NCBI GenBank assembly: GCA_001940645.1
Contig: MDVS01000038.1
Location: 42,199 to 83,966, forward strand
DNA: 41,768 bases
Direction of reading: 5' to 3'
Source of the DNA: Candidatus Heimdallarchaeota archaeon LC_3
Lineage (GTDB): Archaea; Asgardarchaeota; Heimdallarchaeia; Hodarchaeales; LC-3
Within the stretch, counting starts at the first letter, position 1, and the number at the start of each line of letters is the position of its first letter. Of the stretch, positions 33,740 to 41,768 are shown piece after piece. The notes below the pieces were generated by a model, which was not told the origin of the DNA, ran no database searches, and saw only the letters and a program-made list of their open reading frames with translations. The translations under genes were made by a program, and so were the position numbers.

Positions 33740-34309
33740 TTGAAGTTTAATTACATTTATATAGTAAAAATAAGGAATAATTCAAAAGTGTCAGTTAATA
33801 CAAAATCAAATATCTTAACACTCTTTGAAAAAGAAAAAAAAGAATTTGATTTTCTCATAGAAAAATTGTCTGAAAAAAGCATGGAAACAAAAATTATTCA
33901 TAATAATCAGTCAATAAAAGAAATAATTGCACACATAACGTATTGGGATATTCAAGGCACTAATTGGATTAGAGATATTGTAAACAACCGGAATCCTAAA
34001 ATGCCCTTGTCAGAGAGTAATTCTGTTGAAGAATTGAGAGGAGTGCAAGCAAAATTAAATAAAGAAATAGAAAATAAGAACAAAAATAAACCTCTAGATG
34101 ATATTCTTGAAGATTTCAACCAAACATTCACGAAACTCATAAAAACAGTTGAGGAATTAACTGATGAACAGTTTAATAAGAAATTTAACTTTAAATGGAC
34201 AGAAAAAATCTATTCAACTCAAGAAATTGTATACTGGCGTATTAACCATATGAAAAACCATACGAAGCCTATTAAAGACTGGCTAAGAGAAAATGAACCA
34301 TCAGCTTAA
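33740..34309 (+). CDS. DinB-superfamily four-helix protein
   Basis: Likely member of the DinB/YfiT-like metal-binding four-helix bundle group (ClbS/DfsB-like). It has a first helix with LTLFEKEKKEFDFLIEKL, then IIAHITYWD (the usual helix-2 'diiaHi..we'), the loop 'pl.es.s.eel', and a last helix with RINHMKNHTKPIKDWL, where 'H...H' would give the remaining metal ligands. The frame opens at a TTG. The first 16-20 residues (MKFNYIYIVKIRNN) do not belong to the fold, so the real start may be a later codon near VSVNTKSN. Functions in this family vary (thiol transferases, DNA-damage-linked proteins), so no reaction is assigned. Confidence 0.65.
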   Translation: MKFNYIYIVKIRNNSKVSVNTKSNILTLFEKEKKEFDFLIEKLSEKSMETKIIHNNQSIKEIIAHITYWDIQGTNWIRDIVNNRNPKMPLSESNSVEELRGVQAKLNKEIENKNKNKPLDDILEDFNQTFTKLIKTVEELTDEQFNKKFNFKWTEKIYSTQEIVYWRINHMKNHTKPIKDWLRENEPSA

Positions 34310-34375
34310 TTATTAAATTGATTCATTTTAGAAACATCCTAGCGATTAATAAAATCTATTTATTTAAAATGCTTT

Positions 34376-34510
34376 TCACGATATACTAGCAATATAATTT
34401 CCAAATTGTTCGTCAAAAGATAACATGTAATCAATACTTGCTTCTTTTACTGGTATTCCTTTAATTGTTGATATGGGTGATATGTGGGACGCAGTAGCTG
34501 AAAATGGTGG
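34376..34510 (-). pseudogene. Possible PIN-domain (VapC-like) gene remnant
   Basis: A 44-codon open stretch without a start codon ends at the TGA at 34376-34378. It contains IPVKEASIDYMLSFDEQFG. The 'DYmLSFDeqF' part resembles the last strand and acidic residues of PIN nucleases ('vDyllSfDkdF'). The rest of a PIN domain is not visible upstream, where stops intervene. The surrounding 34310-34618 gap holds nothing else I can name; the plus strand has only short frames. This is a weak call based on one motif. Confidence 0.3.
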
Positions 34511-34618
34511 TTAACAAAATAATCAAGCAATTATGCCTATTTCTCTTCTAAAAACATTTCAACAAACAAAAGAATTTGACTAAGATATGAATCTAAACAA
34601 ATATTAAATTTAAGCAAT

Positions 34619-35095
34619 TTAGAAATCCTCACAATTACCAATTGAAAGTAATCTTCTTTTAATTTTTTCCCATGTAAATGTTTTTTCTATCTCTTTCCAG
34701 TCAGTTAGAACATATTCGTTTATATAGAAGTCATTACCTGTTAATTTATAGGTAATATAATCAACAATGTCTTCTTTATTCTCTTCACATCTTTGAATCG
34801 AATGAATTGCTTCATGGATAACTAAATCTAAATTTATTCCTACAATATCAACTAACCAAATCTGATGAGTTTTAGAAAAGTATTTTCCTAAGATTTTTGG
34901 TAATAAATACCTCTCTGCATACTCAATTTCAGTTTTTGCATAATTGTCTTCCTTTAATTCCTCAATAGTTTCTCTTATAAGTTCTTCTCGTGTACATATG
35001 AAAAAATTTGTAGTAATAGTTGTCCTGAATTCTTTTGTGAGTAATTTCTGCATTTGTTTCAGAATTGGATTAATTGAGGGATCATACCAAGGCAA
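34619..35095 (-). CDS. Putative HExxH zinc metallopeptidase, partner of the upstream regulator
   Basis: 158 residues with the gluzincin/metzincin-like motif HEAIH (VIHEAIHSIQ, near residue 94), where two His and the Glu would hold zinc and activate water. The downstream acidic residues EENKEDIVDYITY could give a third ligand. No membrane segment or signal peptide, so cytosolic. No known family recognised; small cytosolic HExxH proteins paired with a DNA-binding gene recall ImmA/IrrE, but the sequence is not clearly that family. The gene starts 4 nt after the stop of the winged-helix regulator, so the two are translationally close and co-transcribed. Confidence 0.6.
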   Translation of the reverse strand: MPWYDPSINPILKQMQKLLTKEFRTTITTNFFICTREELIRETIEELKEDNYAKTEIEYAERYLLPKILGKYFSKTHQIWLVDIVGINLDLVIHEAIHSIQRCEENKEDIVDYITYKLTGNDFYINEYVLTDWKEIEKTFTWEKIKRRLLSIGNCEDF

Positions 35096-35099
35096 CTAT

Positions 35100-35555
35100 T
35101 TACTCCCTTATGGTTAATATCCTTTTTGCTAACGAATCCATTTGATAAATGAAATGTTTCTCCAATATTGGATCAAAATCTTGAATTAATTTTTTGTAGT
35201 TCCTTTTTGCTTGCTTAAAATTCTTATTCTTTATTAAATTTATTACTTCAGCAATTTTCCAATTTATCATTTCAATATTGTTCCCTAAATAAGTATCAAA
35301 AATATTCTTAGCAAATTTATTGTTCGCTAATTTATATACACCCCTACTTTGATTATCAATTAGGTCAATACGTTTTAACTGTTTTAACGTAACATGAACT
35401 TGACTTTCACTAAGATTAGATTTCTTAACAATGCTTTTAACACTTAATACATCCCAAGTTACCAGGATTCTAATAATTTTTTGAGCACTAGGAGTTCCTA
35501 GAATGGTATCAAATTCATTCCACGGGGGTTCATTAATTTTTAAAGACAAAATCAT
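35100..35555 (-). CDS. Winged-helix transcriptional regulator
   Basis: 151 residues. Residues about 18-75 form a winged helix-turn-helix of the ArsR/MarR-like kind: LGTPSAQKIIRILVTWDVLSV, then SIVKKSNLSESQVHVTLKQL as the recognition unit, then a wing 'IDLIDNQSRGVYKLA'. The C-terminal half is helical and Lys-rich, perhaps for dimerisation or for binding the neighbour. It is first of a two-gene operon with the HExxH protein and divergent from aconitase across 177 nt, so it could regulate itself or the aconitase gene. No metal-sensor Cys set is seen. Confidence 0.75.
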   Translation of the reverse strand: MILSLKINEPPWNEFDTILGTPSAQKIIRILVTWDVLSVKSIVKKSNLSESQVHVTLKQLKRIDLIDNQSRGVYKLANNKFAKNIFDTYLGNNIEMINWKIAEVINLIKNKNFKQAKRNYKKLIQDFDPILEKHFIYQMDSLAKRILTIRE

Positions 35556-35732
35556 CTACTTATAATACATAAATGCTCCAGTTTAAAAAGATTATTTCAT
35601 ATTCTTAACTTAAATTTTATTTATACACGATCAAAATCGAATTATAACTTTTTCCAGAGCAATCATTTAAAAATAACAAAAAATTGTTTGATTTAGAGAA
35701 ATAAACAAGTAAATACTTCTCAGGTAATAAAA

Positions 35733-38414
35733 ATGGGAAATTTATCAAAGGAACATATAAAAGAAACAAAGAAAAAAGCCGATTTCGGACAAGGAGAATG
35801 CACATATTACCATTTATCAACATTACAAGAAAGAGGATTGGTAGACTTAGAAAAATTACCGTATTCAATACGAGTATTATTGGAAAACGCATTAAGAAAC
35901 TATGACGGAAAATTAGTTACAGAAAAGGGAGTGGAAACAATAATGAACTGGCCAAAAAAGGTGAATGAGGAAGATATACCATATATGCCAGCAAGAGTGG
36001 TGTTACAAGATTTTACTGGGGTACCATTATTAGTGGATTTAGCAGATATGAGAGATGCAATGGTAGAGAATGGAGGGGATCCAAAAAAAATAAATCCAAA
36101 AATTCCAACAGATTTAGTGATAGATCACTCGACACAAGTAGATTACTACGGTAGGTCTGATGCTGCAGAACTGAATCTAAAACTAGATTATGGGAGAAAT
36201 TCTGAGAGATATAAGCTAATAAAATGGGCACAACAATCATTTGAAAATATGAGGGTAGTACCACCGGGAAGTGGAATTGTTCATCAAATTAATTTAGAAT
36301 ATTTGGCTTCAGTAGTTGATTTGAGAGAATTTCGTGGAGAAATGACTGCTGTAATAGATAGTGTGGTTGGTACGGATTCTCATACTACTATGATCAACGG
36401 TCTTGGTGTTTTTGCTTTTGGAGTTGGTGGAATTGAAGCAGAAGCGTCAATGTTAGGATTACCCTATTTTATGATTCTTCCTGAAGTAATTGGGGTAAAA
36501 TTAGTAGGAAAACTTTCAGAAGGCACAACGTCAACGGATTTAGTATTAACAGTAACAGAAATGTTGAGGAAAAAAGGTGTAGTAGGAAAATTTGTGGAAT
36601 ATTTCGGATCAGGATTGGATAATTTAACTCTTCCTGACAGAGCAACAATAAGTAATATGTGTCCAGAATATGGAGCAACAGTTGGATACTTTCCAGTTGA
36701 TGAAAAAACTCTTGACTATATGAGGTTAACTGGTAGAGATGAAAATCATATAAAATTCGTTAGAGAGTATCTGACTAATCAAGGTTTGTTTAGAACAAAG
36801 AGTTCACCAGATCCAGTTTATTCTGACGTAGTTGAACTTAATTTGGATCAAGTAGAATCATCACTAGCAGGACCAAGAAATCCTGAAGAAAGACTAAAAA
36901 TATCTAGCTTAGGAGAGGTCATAAATAACGAGTTGAAAAATCATCCGACCAAAGGAAAAGGAGAAGTTTCTTTTAAGTTAGAAGATAACAATGTAACACT
37001 CAAAGATGGGGATATTGTAATCGCTGCAGTAACGAGCTGTACAAATACTTCAAATCCTGCTGTCCTTATAGGAGCTGCATTGATAGCAAAACGTGCTGTT
37101 GAAAAGGGACTAACAGTGAAACCATATGTGAAAACAAGTTGGGGACCAGGATCATTAACAGTAAGTAAATATATTAAGAAATTAGAATTAACAACTTATC
37201 TTGAAAAACTTGGCTTTCACAACATCGGATTTTCATGTTTCACTTGCATAGGAAATTCTGGTCCTTTGAAATCGGAAATAGAAGAAGCTATTAAAAGTAG
37301 TGAGCTTTACGTGACTTCTGTGTTATCTGGTAATAGAAATTTCACAGGACGTGTTCATGCTCTCACATCTGGAAATTTTTTAGCTTCTCCAATGTTAGTA
37401 ATAGCATATGCATTAGCAGGAACAACAAAGATAAATTTGAGAAGTGATCCTCTAGGAATGGATAAGAACAATAATCCTGTGTTTTTAAAAGATATTTGGC
37501 CATCACAGGAAGAAATTCTGAGATGTATGCAGGAGGGAATAAATTCAGAAATGTTTCAACAGACATACAATACCATCTTAGAAGGAGATGAGAAATGGAA
37601 AGCATTAGAGGCAAGAAAGTCAATACAATATGCATGGGATCCTAAATCAACATATATACGACGACCTCCATTTTTTAAAGATTTTAGAAATGAAACGAGG
37701 GAAATAATGGATATTAAAGACGCTAAAGTACTTGTAATGGCCGATATGAAAGTTTCCACAGATCATATCTCGCCTGCAGGAGCGATAGCTAAAGGTAGCC
37801 CTGCTGCAAAATATTTAGTTTCACAGGGCGTAGATCCTATAGATTTTAACACCTATGGAGCTAGAAGAGGAAATGACGAAGTTATGACTCGAGGTGGATT
37901 TGCAAATGTTAAATTCAAAAATGTTTTAGCAGGAGGAAAACAGGGTTGGTGGACAAAAAACCATCTAACAGGAGAAATAGACACAATATATGATACTGCG
38001 ATGCACTACCAAAAAGAAGGCTTACCATCTATAGTCTTAGGAGCAGACAGTTACGGTAGAGGGTCCAGCAGGGATTGGGCAAGTAAAAATGTAATGCTTC
38101 AAGGAGTGAAGGCTGTAATTGTTAAGGATTTTGAAAGGATCCATCGTAGTAACTTGATTGGTGTTGGGGTATTACCATTGGAATTTAAAAAAGGAGAAGG
38201 TTGGCAAGAGCTTGGTTTAGATGGTTCTGAGTCTTATAGTATATTGGGATTGTCAGAGGGTATTACTCCAAGGAAAAAATTGAAAGTTATAGCAAAGAAG
38301 AACGGATCATCAAAAAAATTTGAAGTAATTTTAAGAGTTGATAGTCCTATAGAAATTGATTATATAAAATATGGCGGAATTATGCCTTATATCGTAGCCC
38401 AATCACTTAAGTAG
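35733..38414 (+). CDS. acnA: Aconitate hydratase A (AcnA/IRP-type)
   Basis: [4Fe-4S] enzyme interconverting citrate and isocitrate. The 893 residues match the AcnA/IRP1 subfamily. Visible: YSIRVLLENALRNYDG near 45, VVGTDSHTTMINGLG near 210, the cluster Cys in TSCTNTSNP near 435 and two more in FTCIGNSGPL near 502 and 505, then the C-terminal swivel domain with the substrate-binding GRGSSRDWASKN near 770. All three cluster Cys are present, so it should be catalytically active rather than only an RNA-binding form. The ATG start follows an AT-rich leader. It complements the NADP-IDH encoded upstream on the same strand. Confidence 0.97.
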   Translation: MGNLSKEHIKETKKKADFGQGECTYYHLSTLQERGLVDLEKLPYSIRVLLENALRNYDGKLVTEKGVETIMNWPKKVNEEDIPYMPARVVLQDFTGVPLLVDLADMRDAMVENGGDPKKINPKIPTDLVIDHSTQVDYYGRSDAAELNLKLDYGRNSERYKLIKWAQQSFENMRVVPPGSGIVHQINLEYLASVVDLREFRGEMTAVIDSVVGTDSHTTMINGLGVFAFGVGGIEAEASMLGLPYFMILPEVIGVKLVGKLSEGTTSTDLVLTVTEMLRKKGVVGKFVEYFGSGLDNLTLPDRATISNMCPEYGATVGYFPVDEKTLDYMRLTGRDENHIKFVREYLTNQGLFRTKSSPDPVYSDVVELNLDQVESSLAGPRNPEERLKISSLGEVINNELKNHPTKGKGEVSFKLEDNNVTLKDGDIVIAAVTSCTNTSNPAVLIGAALIAKRAVEKGLTVKPYVKTSWGPGSLTVSKYIKKLELTTYLEKLGFHNIGFSCFTCIGNSGPLKSEIEEAIKSSELYVTSVLSGNRNFTGRVHALTSGNFLASPMLVIAYALAGTTKINLRSDPLGMDKNNNPVFLKDIWPSQEEILRCMQEGINSEMFQQTYNTILEGDEKWKALEARKSIQYAWDPKSTYIRRPPFFKDFRNETREIMDIKDAKVLVMADMKVSTDHISPAGAIAKGSPAAKYLVSQGVDPIDFNTYGARRGNDEVMTRGGFANVKFKNVLAGGKQGWWTKNHLTGEIDTIYDTAMHYQKEGLPSIVLGADSYGRGSSRDWASKNVMLQGVKAVIVKDFERIHRSNLIGVGVLPLEFKKGEGWQELGLDGSESYSILGLSEGITPRKKLKVIAKKNGSSKKFEVILRVDSPIEIDYIKYGGIMPYIVAQSLK

Positions 38415-38524
38415 TATATTTTTTCTTTTGTTTAACATCTTTTTCTCTTAAATAACTATCAAATTTCCAAGAAAATAATTTTTTTGCAAGTTTAATAGAT
38501 CTAGAATTTGCTTTTGATAAATAA

Positions 38525-39019
38525 TTGAAGAAAACATCATGGTCAGATTTACTGATTATAAGATCAATTAGTTCAACCATTTATTACTATTATCAAATTC
38601 AAGATTCTACTTCGGTAGAAAAATACTATTTAAATACACATCAAACAACTCAATTGCTTTCTGTCAACTCAAGAGCAGAATTTCTTGGACCAGATCCGGA
38701 AGAAAAGTATTTAATTGAAAAAAGACCTGAACTAGAATTAATTGAAATACCTAATGGAACAGTAATTAAAAATTTTGATCAATTTCCAGTATTAATAGAG
38801 GAAGATGTCACTAAATATGGTTATCAAGAACAAAATAATAATGAATTTATAGTAATTAATGTCTCGACCAACTACGGACAAAAAATTTATAATTTGAATC
38901 AAAGAATAGGATCTATAGAATTTTATGAAATATTAGTGATATTAGAAGGATTTTCAGTCATAGTACTAGTAATAATAGCAACAGGATCAATAGTTTATGA
39001 GAAAAAAAAGCTAAATTAA
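38525..39019 (+). CDS. Single-span membrane-anchored extracellular protein, unknown
   Basis: 164 residues, TTG start uncertain. A C-terminal membrane segment (near 133-157, IVLVIIATGSIVY) ends in KKKLN, so the soluble part, about 30-130, should face outside. The N-terminus SISSTIYYYYQIQDS does not form a clean signal peptide, and the gene may have lost its true 5' end. No family recognised. It lies between aconitase and the convergent substrate-binding protein, which also carries a C-terminal anchor. Confidence 0.5.
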   Translation: MKKTSWSDLLIIRSISSTIYYYYQIQDSTSVEKYYLNTHQTTQLLSVNSRAEFLGPDPEEKYLIEKRPELELIEIPNGTVIKNFDQFPVLIEEDVTKYGYQEQNNNEFIVINVSTNYGQKIYNLNQRIGSIEFYEILVILEGFSVIVLVIIATGSIVYEKKKLN

Positions 39020-39108
39020 TTCTTTTAAATAATACTTCTCTATTAGATGGTAAAGAGATACAATGAAATTTTAAATATCACACAAATAAATAATTAAGCA
39101 TTGAAAAA

Positions 39109-40761
39109 TTACCTTTTCCTTATTATAAATGCTACTATTCCCCCTGTTGCTAATGAACTGATCGATATAATTAGTAAAACAATCCCGTTGATAATTATTG
39201 CTTGTAGTATAGGTTCTTCTATCAATTGTTTTTCAAATATTACATTTTCGCCAAATGGATTATCAATTTTTGCTATATCATAATTAGAGATTCCGAAATC
39301 CGTTTCTAAGGTTAAATTATCTAGTTGATCGATTATTTGCTGATATTTTTCATTTGATAAACTTGTCCATTCACTCATAATATTAGGAGGTACTTTTCCA
39401 CTTGTCATGTTTTTATTAATATTTTCAGCTATTTCTTCAGTAAATACTGGATTGCCCACTGGTTTACCTAAAGCCATTGCTAATTTTAACTGTTGGATAT
39501 CAGTCATATTGTGAGTTGCTATAGCATTTTTCGCGCTTTTCATTACTTTACTGAGATTGTTTATAGCACCAGAATTCACTGCTTCCCAGTAAGACCTCAT
39601 TGAAAAATAATAGTTTAGATAGTGTTCTTCATCTATCAATTTTTCAATATTATTTTTTGTTCTATTGAATAAAACCGGTAATTCAGAAACGAATTCAATA
39701 TCCTGTACATTCGAAATATTTTCAAACACATCATTTCTGATAGGCGTACGCATTATGTTTTCATCAAGAAGATAACTCTGTCCTTCAGTTGATAACAGAA
39801 ATTTGACAAAGCTTTCTGCTACATCAAACCTATCTTGATCTGTGACTGTATTTTTTGTAAAAGCAATTGGTTCTACACCTAAAATTGACGGATTTCTAGG
39901 ACATAAATATATTTGATTCTGATGATGTAATTCAAACCAATATCCATTGCTATCGATGGTAGTAAAGATACTGAGGTTATAATATGGCTCATTTTCTGGA
40001 ATATAAATTCCTGAATAAATCAAACTATTCCCAGCTATCATTGCATTAATTCCCCAACCAAGTTGCCAGCCATAATTATGAATAATCGATTCATAAATCG
40101 TTGCAGTAAAACTTGAGGATCCTGTTATCCCTATGATTGGATCATCAAAATAATAATTCGGATGAGCTAAATCACTCCAATAAATTGGTGGAGATAATTC
40201 TCGTTCAGTTAAACTCGCATTATCTATCACTAATCCGAGAGATGTAATTATACTGCCTATCCAATAAATTTTCTGAATTTGATTTCCAGTGCCATTCTGA
40301 AACATTGTTACATTAGTTATTGGACCGTGATTCCATTCATTTTCTTTCAAATACTGAATTTCTGACAAAATTTCTAGGTTTAGTACAGGTTCTAAAAGAT
40401 TTTCTGAGAGGAGTTGATCAAATAATAATGAACCTCCACCCCAAGCAAGATCTATATCACCATCATCAATTGTTGGTTTCCATAGTGAGGATGTTAATGC
40501 TTTAAATACAATATCAACATCTAATCCCTCTGGGACGAAAGAACTCTGTTTAAAGCCTTCTTCCAATATATTGAATAAACTTGAGGAATGTCGTGTTAAA
40601 ACATTTATTGATACAGTAGATTGTTTTGGCGATCCGGTAGAAGGTTTAACAACAGGATTCAAACCTAAATAAGCACTTAAAATAAAAATAGTTAGAAAAA
40701 TCATTTTACTTTTTTTAGATCGATCTATTTTAGTTTTATAAAAAAACAATTGAAATCCCAT
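39109..40761 (-). CDS. Extracellular solute-binding protein with membrane anchors at both ends
   Basis: 550 residues. An N-terminal hydrophobic segment (about 21-37, MIFLTIFILSAYLG) is followed by VSINVLTRHSSSLFNILEEGF, the opening of family-1-like (Fe3+/spermidine/putative) ABC binding proteins. Further marks: DLAWGGGSLLFDQL near 115, the hinge VIGITGSSSFTATIYES and FVKFLLSTEGQSYLLDEN near 315, typical of these lobes. The C-terminus has one more membrane span (about 522-545) and IRKR, so it is fixed in the membrane instead of by a lipobox. About a dozen N-x-S/T sequons suit an outside location. The expected inner-membrane permease and ATPase are not intact here. The ligand is unknown. Confidence 0.85.
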   Translation of the reverse strand: MGFQLFFYKTKIDRSKKSKMIFLTIFILSAYLGLNPVVKPSTGSPKQSTVSINVLTRHSSSLFNILEEGFKQSSFVPEGLDVDIVFKALTSSLWKPTIDDGDIDLAWGGGSLLFDQLLSENLLEPVLNLEILSEIQYLKENEWNHGPITNVTMFQNGTGNQIQKIYWIGSIITSLGLVIDNASLTERELSPPIYWSDLAHPNYYFDDPIIGITGSSSFTATIYESIIHNYGWQLGWGINAMIAGNSLIYSGIYIPENEPYYNLSIFTTIDSNGYWFELHHQNQIYLCPRNPSILGVEPIAFTKNTVTDQDRFDVAESFVKFLLSTEGQSYLLDENIMRTPIRNDVFENISNVQDIEFVSELPVLFNRTKNNIEKLIDEEHYLNYYFSMRSYWEAVNSGAINNLSKVMKSAKNAIATHNMTDIQQLKLAMALGKPVGNPVFTEEIAENINKNMTSGKVPPNIMSEWTSLSNEKYQQIIDQLDNLTLETDFGISNYDIAKIDNPFGENVIFEKQLIEEPILQAIIINGIVLLIISISSLATGGIVAFIIRKR

Positions 40762-40914
40762 TCGAGTGAAAAAGAAAATTTAATCAAAAGCAAATTGATT
40801 AAAAATATAAGATTTGAATTTTTAAGATTATTGAAAGATAATAGGAACACCTAAATTTCTTTGAAAATATTTAGTGAGTACAAAATGATTGTAGGACCAC
40901 TTTTTTATCTGATT

Positions 40915-41262
40915 TTATTTAAAAAAAAATACTAGCATTTTTTCTGTAACTATCATTATTGAAAATAAAAGTACAAATAGGATATACCCAAATAACAAGA
41001 TGATAATCTGAAACAGATAATTATTCATCAAAGGTATTTTTGATACTAATAGTTCTAATTTTTTTGTGTAAGGTATAAGAAAAGGTATTTTCGTTAGATA
41101 TTCAGTATATTGGCTTTGGTATCTATTTACTAATCTTTTTTCTTCCCATATAGCTATAATAATCCAAAATACCCAAAACAGGATCAATGAATTAATATCT
41201 CCTACTCGTATCATTAAAATGGACGAATTAGGTGGTAACCGATGGGACGGAATATACAGCAA
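40915..41262 (-). CDS. ICMT/PEMT-like membrane methyltransferase, probable 5'-truncated gene
   Basis: 115 residues from a TTG. The segment EEKRLVNRYQSQYTEYLTKI, followed by PFLIP, closely fits the C-terminal SAM-binding signature 'EE..L...fG.eY..Y...vP..iP' of isoprenylcysteine carboxyl methyltransferase and phospholipid N-methyltransferase-like proteins. The frame continues upstream to a stop at 41365 with no start codon and includes PQILGIFINSFGLLL, where the family has 'RHPmYlG.il..iG..l'. Earlier membrane spans are missing or in other frames. An unusual extra hydrophobic tail follows the motif. Reading 41387-41305 in another frame gives a hydrophobic stretch starting at an ATG, so a frameshift is likely. 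Confidence 0.45.
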   Translation of the reverse strand: MLYIPSHRLPPNSSILMIRVGDINSLILFWVFWIIIAIWEEKRLVNRYQSQYTEYLTKIPFLIPYTKKLELLVSKIPLMNNYLFQIIILLFGYILFVLLFSIMIVTEKMLVFFFK

Positions 41263-41381
41263 AAGACCAAAGCTATTTATAAAAATACCTAGAATTTGCG
41301 GACTATTATTGTTAGAAAAATTACTAGGATTATGTGAAAAAATTCTAAGCTGAATCTGAATAAATCAATCATCGTTGTTTC

Positions 41382-41684
41382 CTAAAATAGTAAAAATTTT
41401 TGTATTGTGCTAATATATGCTGAATTCATTACTGTTGCGAGTAATACTAGTGCTATAATAAGTGATAATATTGGTTGGAATATGATAATGTGACTGTTTT
41501 GTAAAAACTGGCTACCGAAATAATTTTGGATCATACTAAACTGTTTTATGAGAGTTGCAAATGTCATCAATAGTCCTATTGTTCCGATTATTATTACAAG
41601 GAAATTTGTCGTTTTTAATGTGTATACTCCAAATAATCTTCCCACATCTTTTAAATAATAATACCCAGCATCAGGAACTACCAT
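41382..41684 (-). CDS. Short membrane protein ORF, perhaps a fragment
   Basis: 100 residues with two hydrophobic segments (about 27-48 and 71-90) after a polar start (VVPDAGYYYLKDVGRLFGVY). The frame is open 17 codons further upstream to a stop at 41733, with a protein-like sequence (FLGSDTTYQ) just before the ATG, so the visible start may be internal to a longer, broken gene. No family recognised. It lies upstream of the methyltransferase-like ORF and in a different frame. Together they may be remnants of one or two membrane-protein genes cut near the window edge. Confidence 0.35.
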   Translation of the reverse strand: MVVPDAGYYYLKDVGRLFGVYTLKTTNFLVIIIGTIGLLMTFATLIKQFSMIQNYFGSQFLQNSHIIIFQPILSLIIALVLLATVMNSAYISTIQKFLLF

Positions 41685-41768
41685 TTGATATGTCGTATCA
41701 CTACCTAGAAAAATTTTTACATAAAGAATAAGTTATATATTGGAGAATTGTAATTTATGGTGTCGATA

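Noticed and set aside
34460..34515. Short plus-strand peptide ending in VDMGDMWDAVAENGG
   Set aside because: Only about 26 codons between stops with no start or family; the opposite strand gives a better PIN-like reading.
39101..39283. 60-codon plus-strand ORF opposite the binding protein's C-terminus
   Set aside because: Antisense to the hydrophobic anchor, so its hydrophobic look is a reflection of that segment.
1..41768. tRNA, rRNA, CRISPR array or intact insertion sequence
   Set aside because: Scanned by eye for T-loop sequences, regularly spaced repeats and transposase motifs and found none; short or intron-containing tRNA genes could be missed.

Overview
The window is AT-rich archaeal chromosome, most likely from an Asgard archaeon of the Heimdallarchaeia type. 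The information-processing genes are archaeal: GINS, MCM, Hel308, EndoQ, S19e, PDCD5 and an Mtq2-type methyltransferase. They sit beside features typical of Asgard genomes: a Roadblock/LC7 protein, a probable longin-like domain on a long coiled-coil protein, and a eukaryote-like NADP-isocitrate dehydrogenase. The lineage is inferred from gene content, not from a tree. Many genes start with TTG. I saw no tRNA, rRNA, CRISPR array, integrase or intact insertion sequence.

Layout. 1-2679 holds a replication pair, a GINS subunit (its start may lie outside the window) followed by MCM, ending in a hairpin/T-run. 2845-11200 holds Hel308 helicase with a C-terminal PCNA-binding motif, then a 1980-residue FtsX/MacB-like permease with about 1780 extracellular residues. 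11211-12401 is a thiolase on the minus strand whose first 50 codons are broken by three +1 frameshifts. Behind it lies a 195-bp foldback element (12502-12696). 12744-16441 (minus) is a 996-residue longin/coiled-coil protein followed by an Mtq2/HemK methyltransferase. 16589-17929 is EndoQ, 17950-19185 a second FtsX-like permease, and 19510-21024 a thioredoxin-V4R-V4R fusion.

21025-22355 (minus) is S19e, PDCD5 and a small membrane protein. 22622-28556 (plus) is a Roadblock protein, a DUF84 nucleotide phosphatase, MutS and MutL. 28610-30470 (minus) is GcvH and HisRS. 30596-38414 holds a Cys-rich unknown, NADP-IDH, a Usp-like protein, a DinB-like protein, a winged-helix regulator paired with an HExxH protein, and aconitase. 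38525-41684 holds a membrane-anchored extracellular protein, a substrate-binding protein with anchors at both ends, and two ORFs that look like broken membrane-protein genes.

How they fit together. GINS, MCM and Hel308 serve the replication fork. EndoQ, MutS/MutL and DUF84 serve base-damage repair, mismatch repair and dNTP sanitation, so about 15 kb is rich in genome maintenance. Aconitase and IDH supply the citrate to 2-oxoglutarate arm, and GcvH and thiolase belong to glycine and acyl-CoA metabolism. The two permeases and the binding protein have no ATPase in the window. The most unusual items are the giant permease, the thioredoxin-V4R fusion, the longin/coiled-coil protein, the regulator/HExxH pair, and the frameshifted thiolase beside the foldback element.
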